Source: Sagittula marina
GTDB lineage: Bacteria > Pseudomonadota > Alphaproteobacteria > Rhodobacterales > Rhodobacteraceae
Assembly (NCBI RefSeq): GCF_014196795.1
Contig: NZ_JACIEJ010000005.1
Coordinates: 124,001-188,000, forward strand
Direction: 5' to 3'
Length of the DNA stretch: 64,000 nucleotides
Shown here piece by piece: positions 47,025-55,522 of this stretch; within the stretch, counting starts at the first letter, position 1; every line of letters begins with the position of its first letter. The position numbers were made by a program, and so were the translations under genes. The notes below the pieces were generated by a model. It was not told where the DNA came from, searched no databases, and worked only from the letters and a program-made list of their open reading frames with translations.

Positions 47025-48989
47025 TCATTCTGCAGCGACCGATTTTGGATCAACCAAAGTCACGATGTCTTTCATGATTGTATTCAGTTCGAAATCTTTT
47101 GGCGTATAGACGCGGGCAACGCCCATTGCGGTCAGACGCGCGGCGTCTTCGTCGGGAATGATGCCGCCGACAATCACAGGGATATTGCCAAGTCCGGCGT
47201 CGCGCATCTTGTTCATCAGGTCTTCGACCAGTGGGATGTGCGAGCCTGACAGGATCGAAAGGCCCACCACATGGGCGCCTTGTTGCGCAGCGGTGACGAT
47301 CTGCTCCGGCGTCAGGCGAATGCCCTCGTAGTCAATTTCCATGCCGCAATCGCGGGCGCGGAAAGCGATCTGTTCTGCCCCGTTGGAGTGGCCGTCGAGG
47401 CCCGGTTTGCCGACCAGAAAACGCATGCGTTTCCCCAGCTTGTCAGAAACGGCATCGACGGCTGCGCGAAGGTCTTCGAGACCTTCGGTCTTGTTCGACG
47501 CAGCACGTGAGACACCGGTGGGGCCGCGGAATTCGCCGTGCACGGCACGCATTTCCCCGGCCCATTCGCCTGTGGTGACCCCCGCTTTGGCACAGTCGAT
47601 AGAGGCGGGAACCACATTTTCGCCGGCTTGCGCGGCTTTGCGCAGGGCAGTGAGGGCGGATTTGACGGCTTCTGCCTCGCGCTCGGATCGCCACGCATCG
47701 AGCCGCGCTTTCTGATCTTCTTCCACAGCCGGGTCGACCGTCATGATGCCGCCGTCTTCGCCCATCAATGGCGAGGGTTCGCCGTGCTGCCATTTGTTCA
47801 CGCCAACGACGATGGTTTCTTCGCGCTCGATCTTGTTGAGACGTTCGGCGTTGGAATCCACGAGGCGCGCCTTCATGTATTCGATCGCCCCGATGGCGCC
47901 GCCCATGGAGTCGATGTTTGCCAGCTCGGCGCGCGCGCCTTCTTTCAGGGCTTCGACCTTGGCATCCACGGCCGGGTTCCCGTCGAACAGGTCGCCAAAT
48001 TCCAGCAAGTCGGTTTCGTAGGCGAGGATCTGCTGCATCCGCATGGACCACTGCTGATCCCAGGGGCGGGGCAGGCCGAGTGCTTCGTTCCAGGCGGGAA
48101 GCTGCACGGCGCGGGCACGCGCCTTTTTCGACAGGGTCACGGCCAGCATCTCGATCAGGATGCGGTAGACGTTGTTTTCCGGTTGCTGTTCGGTCAATCC
48201 GAGGGAGTTGACCTGAACGCCATAGCGGAAGCGGCGCATCTTGGGGTCGTCGATTCCATAGCGTTCTGCGAGGATCTCATCCCAGAGATCGACGAAGGCG
48301 CGCATCTTGCACATCTCCGTCACAAACCGAATGCCGGCGTTTACAAAGAATGAAATCCGCCCGCAGACGGTGGCGAAATCCTCGTCAGGGATGCGTGGCT
48401 TCAGCTCGTCCAGCACGGCGATGGCGGTGGCGAGCGCAAAAGCCAGCTCCTGCTCCGGTGTCGCGCCCGCCTCTTGCAGGTGATAGGAACACACGTTCAT
48501 CGGGTTCCATTTGGGCACGTTCTTATAGCAGTACTCGGCCACGTCGCCGATCATCTTCAGCGAGGGTTTTGGCGGGCAGATATACGTGCCACGCGACAGG
48601 TATTCCTTGATGAGATCGTTCTGAACGGTGCCTTGCAGATTGGACACGTCCGCGCCCTGTTCCTCGGCGACTGCAATATAGAGTGCAAGCAGCCATGGCG
48701 CGGTTGCGTTGATCGTCATCGAGGTGTTCATCTGCTCCAGCGGGATATCCCGGAACAGCATCCGCATGTCGCCCAGATGGCAAACGGGCACGCCGACTTT
48801 GCCCACTTCGCCGCGTGCGAGGATATGGTCGCTGTCATAGCCCGTCTGCGTCGGAAGATCGAAGGCCACGGACAAGCCGGTCTGACCTTTGGCAAGGTTG
48901 TTGCGATAAAGCTCGTTGGATTTTTCCGCGGTTGAGTGTCCCGCGTAGGTACGGATCAACCAGGGCCGGTCTTTTTGGGTCTCGGTCAT
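47025..48989 (-). CDS. ecm: Ethylmalonyl-CoA mutase (MeaA/Ecm)
   Basis: A 654-residue coenzyme B12-dependent mutase fused in one chain: a TIM-barrel N-terminal domain (LIRTYAGHSTAEKSNELY, LSVAFDLPTQTGYDSDH, TSMTINATAPWLLALYIAVA) and a C-terminal B12-binding domain with DGHSNGAEQIA near 532, SILSGSH and IVGGIIP. The length and the ccr gene facing it match Ecm rather than methylmalonyl-CoA mutase, which is longer. It converts (2R)-ethylmalonyl-CoA to methylsuccinyl-CoA. AGGAGG precedes the ATG. Confidence 0.93.
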   Translation of the reverse strand: MTETQKDRPWLIRTYAGHSTAEKSNELYRNNLAKGQTGLSVAFDLPTQTGYDSDHILARGEVGKVGVPVCHLGDMRMLFRDIPLEQMNTSMTINATAPWLLALYIAVAEEQGADVSNLQGTVQNDLIKEYLSRGTYICPPKPSLKMIGDVAEYCYKNVPKWNPMNVCSYHLQEAGATPEQELAFALATAIAVLDELKPRIPDEDFATVCGRISFFVNAGIRFVTEMCKMRAFVDLWDEILAERYGIDDPKMRRFRYGVQVNSLGLTEQQPENNVYRILIEMLAVTLSKKARARAVQLPAWNEALGLPRPWDQQWSMRMQQILAYETDLLEFGDLFDGNPAVDAKVEALKEGARAELANIDSMGGAIGAIEYMKARLVDSNAERLNKIEREETIVVGVNKWQHGEPSPLMGEDGGIMTVDPAVEEDQKARLDAWRSEREAEAVKSALTALRKAAQAGENVVPASIDCAKAGVTTGEWAGEMRAVHGEFRGPTGVSRAASNKTEGLEDLRAAVDAVSDKLGKRMRFLVGKPGLDGHSNGAEQIAFRARDCGMEIDYEGIRLTPEQIVTAAQQGAHVVGLSILSGSHIPLVEDLMNKMRDAGLGNIPVIVGGIIPDEDAARLTAMGVARVYTPKDFELNTIMKDIVTLVDPKSVAAE

Positions 48990-49558
48990 CAGGGCCTCCT
49001 CAGGCTGGACTTGCGCGGGCGGGTCTGTGGTGACCGTTGGCGTGAATCACGTGTGGGCAATCTTGTTGCGTTAATGACGGAATACGCGAAACATTATGTC
49101 CCTGTCAATTCGCCGCGATGCGGCGTTGCTATCGCAGCATGTCCGGACACCGGTGACCCGCGCAAGTGGTTTGAAGGTCTTATTCCGGTAGGCGCCTTTG
49201 CCCCCTGAGCTTTGGCGCAAACAGGCATCAAAGCACTTCGAGTGGGGCATACCCCATGTTTGTCTCAATTGGTCGATCTGGAACGGTTTCGCGCTGCATC
49301 GGGCGATGGCGGTGAGGCGGTTTGTGGTTGCAGAGCCGCCGCAACGGCGAAAATCGCGACCGTCCAGCGACGACAAGAACTGAATCTGTGCTGCAGCCGC
49401 ACCGAAATTTCTGCGACTGCTCGGTTATAAAGTTTCAAAAATGCTATGATTGATGTTGCAAAGTTGCGCAAGCGTCCGTATTTCTCGGAGCAGCGCTGCG
49501 ATTCTGCACCTGCACAACGCGGCAGACGTTAACGACCTCAGACCCTCAGGAGGCCGAC
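48990..49558. promoter_or_regulatory. Divergent ecm/ccr control region
   Basis: About 570 bases between divergent ecm and ccr; short frames here look non-coding. TTGCAAAGTTGCGCAA at 49456-49471 consists of TTGCAA and TTGCGCAA half-site-like units about 90 bases before ccr, similar in style to the TTTGCAAA sites of ScfR-family regulators such as PccR in Rhodobacter. TGGGG-CATA-CCCCA is a small palindrome at 49243-49256. Confidence 0.45.
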
Positions 49559-50845
49559 ATGGCACTGGATCAGCAAACGGGCATCGCGCAGTACGAGGCG
49601 CCGGAGAAAGACCTCTACGAAATCGGCGAAATGCCTCCGATGGGCTATGTGCCAAAGAAAATGTATGCTTGGGCGATCCGCCGCGAGCGGCACGGCGAGC
49701 CCAACACGTCTTTCCAGCAGGAAGTGGTCGACACATGGGAGATCGACTCCCATGAGGTTCTGGTGCTCGTGATGGCCGCCGGTGTGAACTATAACGGCGT
49801 CTGGGCTGGCTTGGGTCAGCCGATTTCACCCTTCGACGTGCACGGTCAGGACTTTCACGTTGCTGGGTCTGACGCGTCCGGCATCGTCTGGAAAGTGGGC
49901 GACAAGGTGAAGACCTGGAAAGTGGGCGACGAAGTTGTCATTCACTGTAACCAGGACGACGGCGACGACGAGGAATGTAACGGCGGTGATCCGATGTTCT
50001 CGCCGTCCCAGCGGATCTGGGGCTACGAGACCGGCGACGGTTCCTTTGCGCAGTTCACCAAGGTGCAGGCCCAGCAGCTGATGCCGCGCCCCAAGCACCT
50101 GACGTGGGAAGAAAGCGCCTGCTATACGCTGACGCTGGCCACGGCTTATCGGATGCTGTTCGGTCACCACCCGCACGAGCTCAAGCCGGGCCAGAACGTG
50201 CTGGTCTGGGGGGCGTCCGGCGGCCTCGGCTCCTACGCGATCCAGCTGGCGAACACCGCCGGTGCCAATGCGATTGGGGTGATTTCCGATGAATCCAAGC
50301 GCCAGTTCGTGCTGGATCAGGGGGCAAAAGGCGTCATCAACCGCAAGGATTTCAACTGCTGGGGTCAGCTGCCGACGGTCAACTCGCCGGAATACAACGA
50401 CTGGCTGAAAGAGGCCCGCAAGTTTGGCAAGGCGATCTGGGAGATCACCGGCAAGGGCGTCAGCGTCGACATGGTGTTCGAACACCCGGGCGAGGCGACG
50501 TTCCCTGTGTCGACACTGGTGGTGAAGAAGGGTGGCATTGTCGTGATCTGCGCTGGCACCTCTGGCTTCAACTGCACCTTTGACGTGCGATACATGTGGA
50601 TGCACCAGAAACGCTTGCAGGGGTCGCACTTCGCAAACCTGAAGCAGGCCGGCTCTGCCAACCGTCTGATGTGCGAGCGGCGCCTTGATCCCTGCATGTC
50701 TCAAGTGTTCCCGTGGAACGAGATCCCGGATGCGCACATGATGATGCTGCGAAACGAGCACAAGCCGGGCAATATGTCCGTTCTGGTGCAGGCACCAAAG
50801 ACCGGCCTGCGCACGCTTGAGGATTGCCTGGAGGCACGCAAGTAA
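49559..50845 (+). CDS. ccr: Crotonyl-CoA carboxylase/reductase
   Basis: A 428-residue medium-chain-reductase-family enzyme that reduces and carboxylates crotonyl-CoA to (2S)-ethylmalonyl-CoA with NADPH and CO2, the defining step of the ethylmalonyl-CoA pathway. Seen: VLVMAAGVNYNGVWAGLGQP, the NADPH loop WGASGGLGSYAIQLA, and FEHPGEATFPVSTLVV. AGGAGG precedes the ATG at 49559. Divergent from ecm with a shared control region. Confidence 0.95.
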   Translation: MALDQQTGIAQYEAPEKDLYEIGEMPPMGYVPKKMYAWAIRRERHGEPNTSFQQEVVDTWEIDSHEVLVLVMAAGVNYNGVWAGLGQPISPFDVHGQDFHVAGSDASGIVWKVGDKVKTWKVGDEVVIHCNQDDGDDEECNGGDPMFSPSQRIWGYETGDGSFAQFTKVQAQQLMPRPKHLTWEESACYTLTLATAYRMLFGHHPHELKPGQNVLVWGASGGLGSYAIQLANTAGANAIGVISDESKRQFVLDQGAKGVINRKDFNCWGQLPTVNSPEYNDWLKEARKFGKAIWEITGKGVSVDMVFEHPGEATFPVSTLVVKKGGIVVICAGTSGFNCTFDVRYMWMHQKRLQGSHFANLKQAGSANRLMCERRLDPCMSQVFPWNEIPDAHMMMLRNEHKPGNMSVLVQAPKTGLRTLEDCLEARK

Positions 50846-51084
50846 ACTGCGACCCGGTGCCGTGGGGTCGCAAGACTCGCGCATCGGACCTCATGACACG
50901 CCCGCGAATCGCCCCAGCGTTCGCGGGCGTGTTCTCGTTTTGGACCGCGCCAATGAGATTTCAAACACTTGCTGACAGCGCCCTCGCTATTTCTGGGGAG
51001 GGAAATTAAGTGAATATGAGCGCTGTTTTCCACATGCTAAAGTGAAGTTAATGGATCGTTAACTACTTGGGTATGAGGCTTGCC

Positions 51085-51291
51085 ATGGGAAATGACTGGA
51101 TCTTGGACGTACTGACTGACCTGAAGACCTTTGCGCGCGCCAACGGTATGCCTGCTTTGGCGGCACAGCTTGACGACGCGTCCTTCGTCGCACAGGCCGA
51201 ACTGACGTCCGTTGCCAAGGAAAACGGTATTGGGGTTTTTGCGAAACGCGCCGCGTCTGGACACGCTGATCGAACGGTTGGAATCCGCTGA
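51085..51291 (+). CDS. Small 68-residue protein overlapping luxR
   Basis: Starts at ATG 51085 (MGNDWILDVLTDLKTFARAN). The first 55 residues form a predicted helical protein (TDLKTFARANGMPALAAQLDDA ... AQAELTSVAKENG). Small proteins like this precede luxR-type genes in several Roseobacters as I recall. The last 20 codons overlap the luxR frame, which must start at a non-ATG codon inside it, so the two are probably translationally coupled. Confidence 0.7.
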   Translation: MGNDWILDVLTDLKTFARANGMPALAAQLDDASFVAQAELTSVAKENGIGVFAKRAASGHADRTVGIR

Positions 51292-51958
51292 CGGGCTGGA
51301 TGATCTACAGGGTCTGATCGAGGAACTGCGCGACGAATATGGTGTCGACCACATCATCTATCATTGGGTGAACGGCGCGGGGGAGCAGTATGGCTGTGGC
51401 ACGTATGATCTGGAATGGGTCAACCGCTATATCGAGAAAGGATATCTTCGGATCGATCCGGTGATCCAGGGCTGCTACCAGCGCTTCCACCCCGTGAATT
51501 GGAAGCGACTGGATTGGTCCAGCAAATCGGCCCGCGCATTTCTGGAAGACGCCATCGCCCACGGCATCGGCAACCAAGGCTATTCCATTCCGATCCGGGG
51601 ACCGAACGGGCAATTTGCACTTTTCACGCTCTCTCACAACGGCAACGACGACGATTGGGAGCAATTCACCACGGAAAACCGCCGTGACTTGATCCTCATG
51701 GCGCACTATTTCAACTCCAGAGCGCTGGAGTTCGAACCGGGCCGCGCGCCCGATCCCGCGCAGTCACTGTCTCCCAGGGAAGTCGAGGCGATGACGCTTC
51801 TGGCCATTGGCTACAACAGGGCGCAGGCAGCAGACACTCTGTCGATTTCCGAGCATACTTTGCGGGTGTACGTTGAAAGTGCACGCCACAAGCTGGGGGC
51901 GCTCAACACCACCCATGCCGTGGCCCGCGCGCTCAGCCGTGGGGTCATTGTCATTTGA
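51230..51958 (+). CDS. LuxR-family quorum-sensing regulator
   Basis: A 242-residue protein (from TTG 51230). The N-terminal autoinducer-binding domain has HIIYHWVNGAGEQYG, YIEKGYLRIDPVIQGC, LDWSSKSARAFLEDA and GYSIPIRGPNGQFALFTLS; conserved Trp, Tyr, Asp, Pro and Gly positions of LuxR proteins are present. The C-terminal HTH is LSPREVEAMTLLAIGY and SEHTLRVYVESARHKLGA. No ATG exists in this frame before the domain; AAGGA at 51217-51221 fits TTG 51230, with TTG 51212 or 51239 as alternatives. Confidence 0.9.
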   Translation: MGFLRNAPRLDTLIERLESADGLDDLQGLIEELRDEYGVDHIIYHWVNGAGEQYGCGTYDLEWVNRYIEKGYLRIDPVIQGCYQRFHPVNWKRLDWSSKSARAFLEDAIAHGIGNQGYSIPIRGPNGQFALFTLSHNGNDDDWEQFTTENRRDLILMAHYFNSRALEFEPGRAPDPAQSLSPREVEAMTLLAIGYNRAQAADTLSISEHTLRVYVESARHKLGALNTTHAVARALSRGVIVI

Positions 51959-52097
51959 CACATTTGCCAAGCAATCGAACACCTTGGGCGAGGGATGGTA
52001 AACCAATCCTTACCCACCCGTGCGTGGCTCGTGGAATCGTTTAACCACCAAACTTGCAGGGTTCTTTCATCAACGCATCACCGCGAAGGAAAGACCC

Positions 52098-52736
52098 ATG
52101 ATCCGCTACATCTACGGCAACGACCTGCACACCTTCCCCAAACTTGCCCGCACAATGTTTCTTGACCGGGCCGACCAATTCAAGACGCGCCTCGGTTGGG
52201 CGGTCACCGTCGACGACAAGGGGTTCGAGCGCGACGAATACGACACCGAAAACCCGCTTTATGTCATCTGGGAAAATGCCGACGGCAGCCATGGCGGGTC
52301 CATGCGCCTGCTGCCCACCATCGGGCGCACCATGGTGAACGATCACTTCATCCACCTGACGGATGGCGTGCGCATCGAAAGCCCGCTGATCTGGGAATGC
52401 ACGCGCTTCTGTCTGTCCCGCTCGGCCACGCCGGGCGTTGCAGCGGCGCTGATGCTGGCCGGGGGCGAGGTCATGCAGGAATTCGGCGTCGAGCATTATG
52501 TTGGCGTCTTCGATGCGCGCATGGTCCGCATCTACAAGCGGATCGGGTCCTCCCCGGAGATTCTGGGCCAAGAGGGCGAGGGGCGGTCCATGATCGCCGT
52601 GGGCCTTTGGGAGTTCACTGCCGAAGCGCAGGCGAAAGTGTCCAAAGCGGCCGGGATTTCCCCGGAACTTTCCAAGCGCTGGTTTGAACGCTCCTTCGGA
52701 GATATCATCGACGAGGCCGGTCTGGTCGCCGCCTGA
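52098..52736 (+). CDS. LuxI-family acyl-homoserine-lactone synthase
   Basis: A 212-residue AHL synthase. Family residues are present: RAxxFxxRLGW (in RADQFKTRLGW), DEYDTENPLYVI, GGSMRLLPT and WECTRFCLS (E and R of the active site). It makes acyl-homoserine lactones from S-adenosylmethionine and acyl-ACP. ATG at 52098 has GAAGGA upstream. GGATGG/CCAATCC at about 51994-52010 is a weak dyad that could be a lux-box-like site. Terminator follows at 52756. Confidence 0.93.
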   Translation: MIRYIYGNDLHTFPKLARTMFLDRADQFKTRLGWAVTVDDKGFERDEYDTENPLYVIWENADGSHGGSMRLLPTIGRTMVNDHFIHLTDGVRIESPLIWECTRFCLSRSATPGVAAALMLAGGEVMQEFGVEHYVGVFDARMVRIYKRIGSSPEILGQEGEGRSMIAVGLWEFTAEAQAKVSKAAGISPELSKRWFERSFGDIIDEAGLVAA

Positions 52737-52755
52737 TCCGACCCGCAACCTGAAC

Positions 52756-52788
52756 AAAAGCGCGCGATGCTGCCGTCGCGCGCTTTTT
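52756..52788 (+). terminator. Rho-independent terminator after luxI
   Basis: AAAAGCGCGCGA and TCGCGCGCTTTT form a 12-bp perfect stem with an 8-base loop and a T run. Confidence 0.95.
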
Positions 52789-52830
52789 CGCATCTGGTCG
52801 CCGCCGGGCCGTGCAGATAGGGTGCGCGCC

Positions 52831-54366
52831 ATGTCGAGCACAGCAATCACCTTCTCCGAAGATCAGGCCGAAGCCCATGACCGCGTGACGGACATGCTGC
52901 GCAAGGCAGGGGTCGATCTGGACAGCGGCGTCTGCCTGCCTGCCAAGGACAGCGACGCCCGCGTCATGGCCCTGATGGGCAAAGCGGGCTCCGGCAAGAC
53001 CTTGCTTTTGTCGGAACTGGTGAAGGCACTGGAGGGCGTCGGAATCGAGATCGTCTCCGGCGATTACGAAAGTCGCAAGGCCTCCGACTCGCGCACGCTG
53101 GCCGTGCTCGCCCCCACGAACAAGGCAGCCTCTGTCCTGCGGATGCGCGGCGTGCCAGCCACCACCATTCACCGCATCATCTACAAACCGGTTTACGATC
53201 CGGAATACGAGAAGGTCGCGGACTGGCTGACAGGCGAGGGCGACGCGCCAGAGCTGGAAGATCTCACCGAGGAGGCACTGGCCCGCGCGCTGGCCTCTTA
53301 CGAGATCCACAAATCCATTCCCGCCGCTCTGGCTGCGGCCGGTCTGCGGGGGTCGGATTTCATCACCGGATGGAAACGTCGGGATGAACCGCTCGACATC
53401 GGTTTTGTCGATGAATCCTCCATGCTGGATGCAAAGCAATTCGAAGATCTGCAAGAGATCTTTCCCAACCTGATCCTGTTCGGTGATCCCGCGCAGCTTG
53501 CTCCGGTGGGCCAGTCGGGACAGATGGTGTTCGACGGCATCCCGGAAAAGCACAAGCTGGAGCTTAAGCGCGTGCACCGGCAGGAGGCGGACAACCCGAT
53601 CCTCGATCTTGCCCATGCGCTCGCCGATCCGCAGATGGGCTTCGAAGATTTCGAGAACATGGTCGAAGACATCTCTCGCCGCGATGATCGTGTGGTTTAC
53701 GCGCAGCGGGTGGAGGTCGATCTGATGGCGCGCTCGCCGGTTCTGGTCTGGCGAAATGCCACGCGCATTCGGTTGCTCAACGCATTCCGCAACGTCCATA
53801 ACGCGCCGCTCGACAGCTTGCTGCCCGGGGAGCCGTTGATCTGCGACGGCCTTGAGCTGCCGTTGAAACACCGTAAAAAGCGGCTTGATCTGGAAGCGCG
53901 GGGCCTGATCAAGGGCGCGCAGGTGATATACCTCGGACCGGGCCGAAAGCCGGGATTTTCCAAGCTGCATGTTGTGGGGGCCGTGGAGCCGCAAGTGTCT
54001 GCCGCCTCCATCGTCAAGATCGAGAAGCCCGATGAGGAAGAACCCTTCATCCCCTTTGCCGCGCGCATGGGCGCGACGTTCCTGCACGGCGCGGCTGTGA
54101 CGATCCACAAGGCGCAAGGCTCGCAATGGGAAAACGTTCAGGTCTTTGCGCCGGACCTGTACACCGCTGCTCGCATGGGGCGGATCGAGGCGGGCCAACC
54201 TTTGTGGAAACGTCTGGCCTACGTGGCGATCACCCGCGCGCAATCGCGGCTTTATTGGGTGGTGCGCAACCGCCTGTCCAAGCCGACGGGCGAGCTGCGC
54301 ATAGATGACCTTGGCGGCACGCCCGCGCCGCTGGCGTTGGAGATGGAAGGCACGCCGGATCTGTGA
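52831..54366 (+). CDS. RecD-like ATP-dependent DNA helicase (exonuclease V alpha-like)
   Basis: A 511-residue superfamily 1 helicase without RecBC partners nearby. Walker A is GKAGSGKT (50-57), Walker B is FVDESSMLD, motif III is FGDPAQLAPVGQ, and the C-terminal motifs are VTIHKAQGSQW and AYVAITRAQSRLYW. It resembles RecD2/Dda-type helicases. ATG at 52831. It is single; target DNA process unknown. Confidence 0.88.
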   Translation: MSSTAITFSEDQAEAHDRVTDMLRKAGVDLDSGVCLPAKDSDARVMALMGKAGSGKTLLLSELVKALEGVGIEIVSGDYESRKASDSRTLAVLAPTNKAASVLRMRGVPATTIHRIIYKPVYDPEYEKVADWLTGEGDAPELEDLTEEALARALASYEIHKSIPAALAAAGLRGSDFITGWKRRDEPLDIGFVDESSMLDAKQFEDLQEIFPNLILFGDPAQLAPVGQSGQMVFDGIPEKHKLELKRVHRQEADNPILDLAHALADPQMGFEDFENMVEDISRRDDRVVYAQRVEVDLMARSPVLVWRNATRIRLLNAFRNVHNAPLDSLLPGEPLICDGLELPLKHRKKRLDLEARGLIKGAQVIYLGPGRKPGFSKLHVVGAVEPQVSAASIVKIEKPDEEEPFIPFAARMGATFLHGAAVTIHKAQGSQWENVQVFAPDLYTAARMGRIEAGQPLWKRLAYVAITRAQSRLYWVVRNRLSKPTGELRIDDLGGTPAPLALEMEGTPDL

Positions 54367-54391
54367 CCGGCGCGCCGAGGATCTGCGCCCG

Positions 54392-55411
54392 TCAGGACAC
54401 TTTGATCAGTGTCTTGCCGGTGTTCCCGCCGCTGAGCATGGCGATAAAGGCTTGCGGGGCGTTTTCCAGTCCCTCGGTCACGTCTTCAAGGTAGGCAATG
54501 TCGCCTGCGGCCACCTTGGGCGCGAGTTTCTCGACGAAATCAGGGTAGTCATCCCAATGATCGAAGATGATGAATCCGTTCACGGACAGACGTTTGGTCA
54601 GAATGTTGCGCCACGCCATCGGCAGTCGGTCCTCTGTCGAATTGACGCCGGAGTACCACGCGATTGTGCCGCAAATCGGGATGCGCCCATGGTCATTCAT
54701 GAGCGGCATGACGGCCGCAAGCACCTTTCCACCAACGTTTTCCCAGTAGATGTCTACGCCATCCGGACACGCCTCCGCCAAAGCACTGCGCATGGCGCTT
54801 TCGTCCGCATGGGCGCGGTGGTCCACCGCCGCATCGAACCCGAACTTTTCCACGGCAAGGCGGCATTTTTCGGCCCCGCCCGCGACGGCCACGGTGCGCA
54901 GACCGGCGGATTTGGCCAGTTGTCCAACCATTGCACCTACGGGGCCGGTGGCCGCGGCGATGACCAGCGTTTCGCCGGCCTTGGGCCGCCCGTATTCGCG
55001 CAATCCCGTCCAGGCGGTGAAGCCCGGCATCCCCAGAACGCCAAGCGCCGTGGATGGCGGCGCAGCCTTGTCCCACTTGAACGCGCCATCGCCGGGCAGC
55101 ACCGCGTGGCTCGCCCAGCCGGTGGCGCCAACCACGATGTCGCCCTCGGCAAACCCGTCGACCTGCGACGCGATCACGCGCCCCACGCCTTGGCCGGGCA
55201 TGGTATCGCCGATCTCCGTCGCGGCGGCGTAGCTTTTGACCGCATTCATCCGACCGCGCATGTAGGGGTCGAGCGACAGGGTCTGCACCTCCACCAGCAT
55301 TTCGCCTTTGGAAACCTCGGGCAGGGGGCCTTTTTTCAGCCCGAAATCCTCTGGCACGGGGGTGCCTTCGGGGCGGCGCGCAAGGGTGATGCGGGTCATT
55401 TGATCGGTCAT
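54392..55411 (-). CDS. NADP-dependent zinc-less oxidoreductase (curcumin/alkenal reductase-like)
   Basis: A 339-residue medium-chain reductase-family protein. TLSLDPYMRGRM near the start and the NADP loop AAATGPVGAMVGQLAKSAG are typical of the zinc-less leukotriene B4 dehydrogenase/CurA group, which reduces alpha,beta-unsaturated carbonyls. It is divergent from the acyl-CoA ligase operon; 111 bases separate the two starts, so it may belong to the same catabolic unit. Confidence 0.9.
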   Translation of the reverse strand: MTDQMTRITLARRPEGTPVPEDFGLKKGPLPEVSKGEMLVEVQTLSLDPYMRGRMNAVKSYAAATEIGDTMPGQGVGRVIASQVDGFAEGDIVVGATGWASHAVLPGDGAFKWDKAAPPSTALGVLGMPGFTAWTGLREYGRPKAGETLVIAAATGPVGAMVGQLAKSAGLRTVAVAGGAEKCRLAVEKFGFDAAVDHRAHADESAMRSALAEACPDGVDIYWENVGGKVLAAVMPLMNDHGRIPICGTIAWYSGVNSTEDRLPMAWRNILTKRLSVNGFIIFDHWDDYPDFVEKLAPKVAAGDIAYLEDVTEGLENAPQAFIAMLSGGNTGKTLIKVS

Positions 55412-55522
55412 GGGACCTCCTCTACGTCACGTCCTGGTGGGACGGGTATGAAAACCGGTTGCGCAGGGCCGCGCATCTTGCGCAGTCTAGGTCAACGACT
55501 GACGACGGCAAGGGAGGGCCAG

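Noticed and set aside
49071-49376. 101-codon open frame between ecm and ccr
   Set aside because: Lies in a divergent control region; no start signal and no protein-like pattern.
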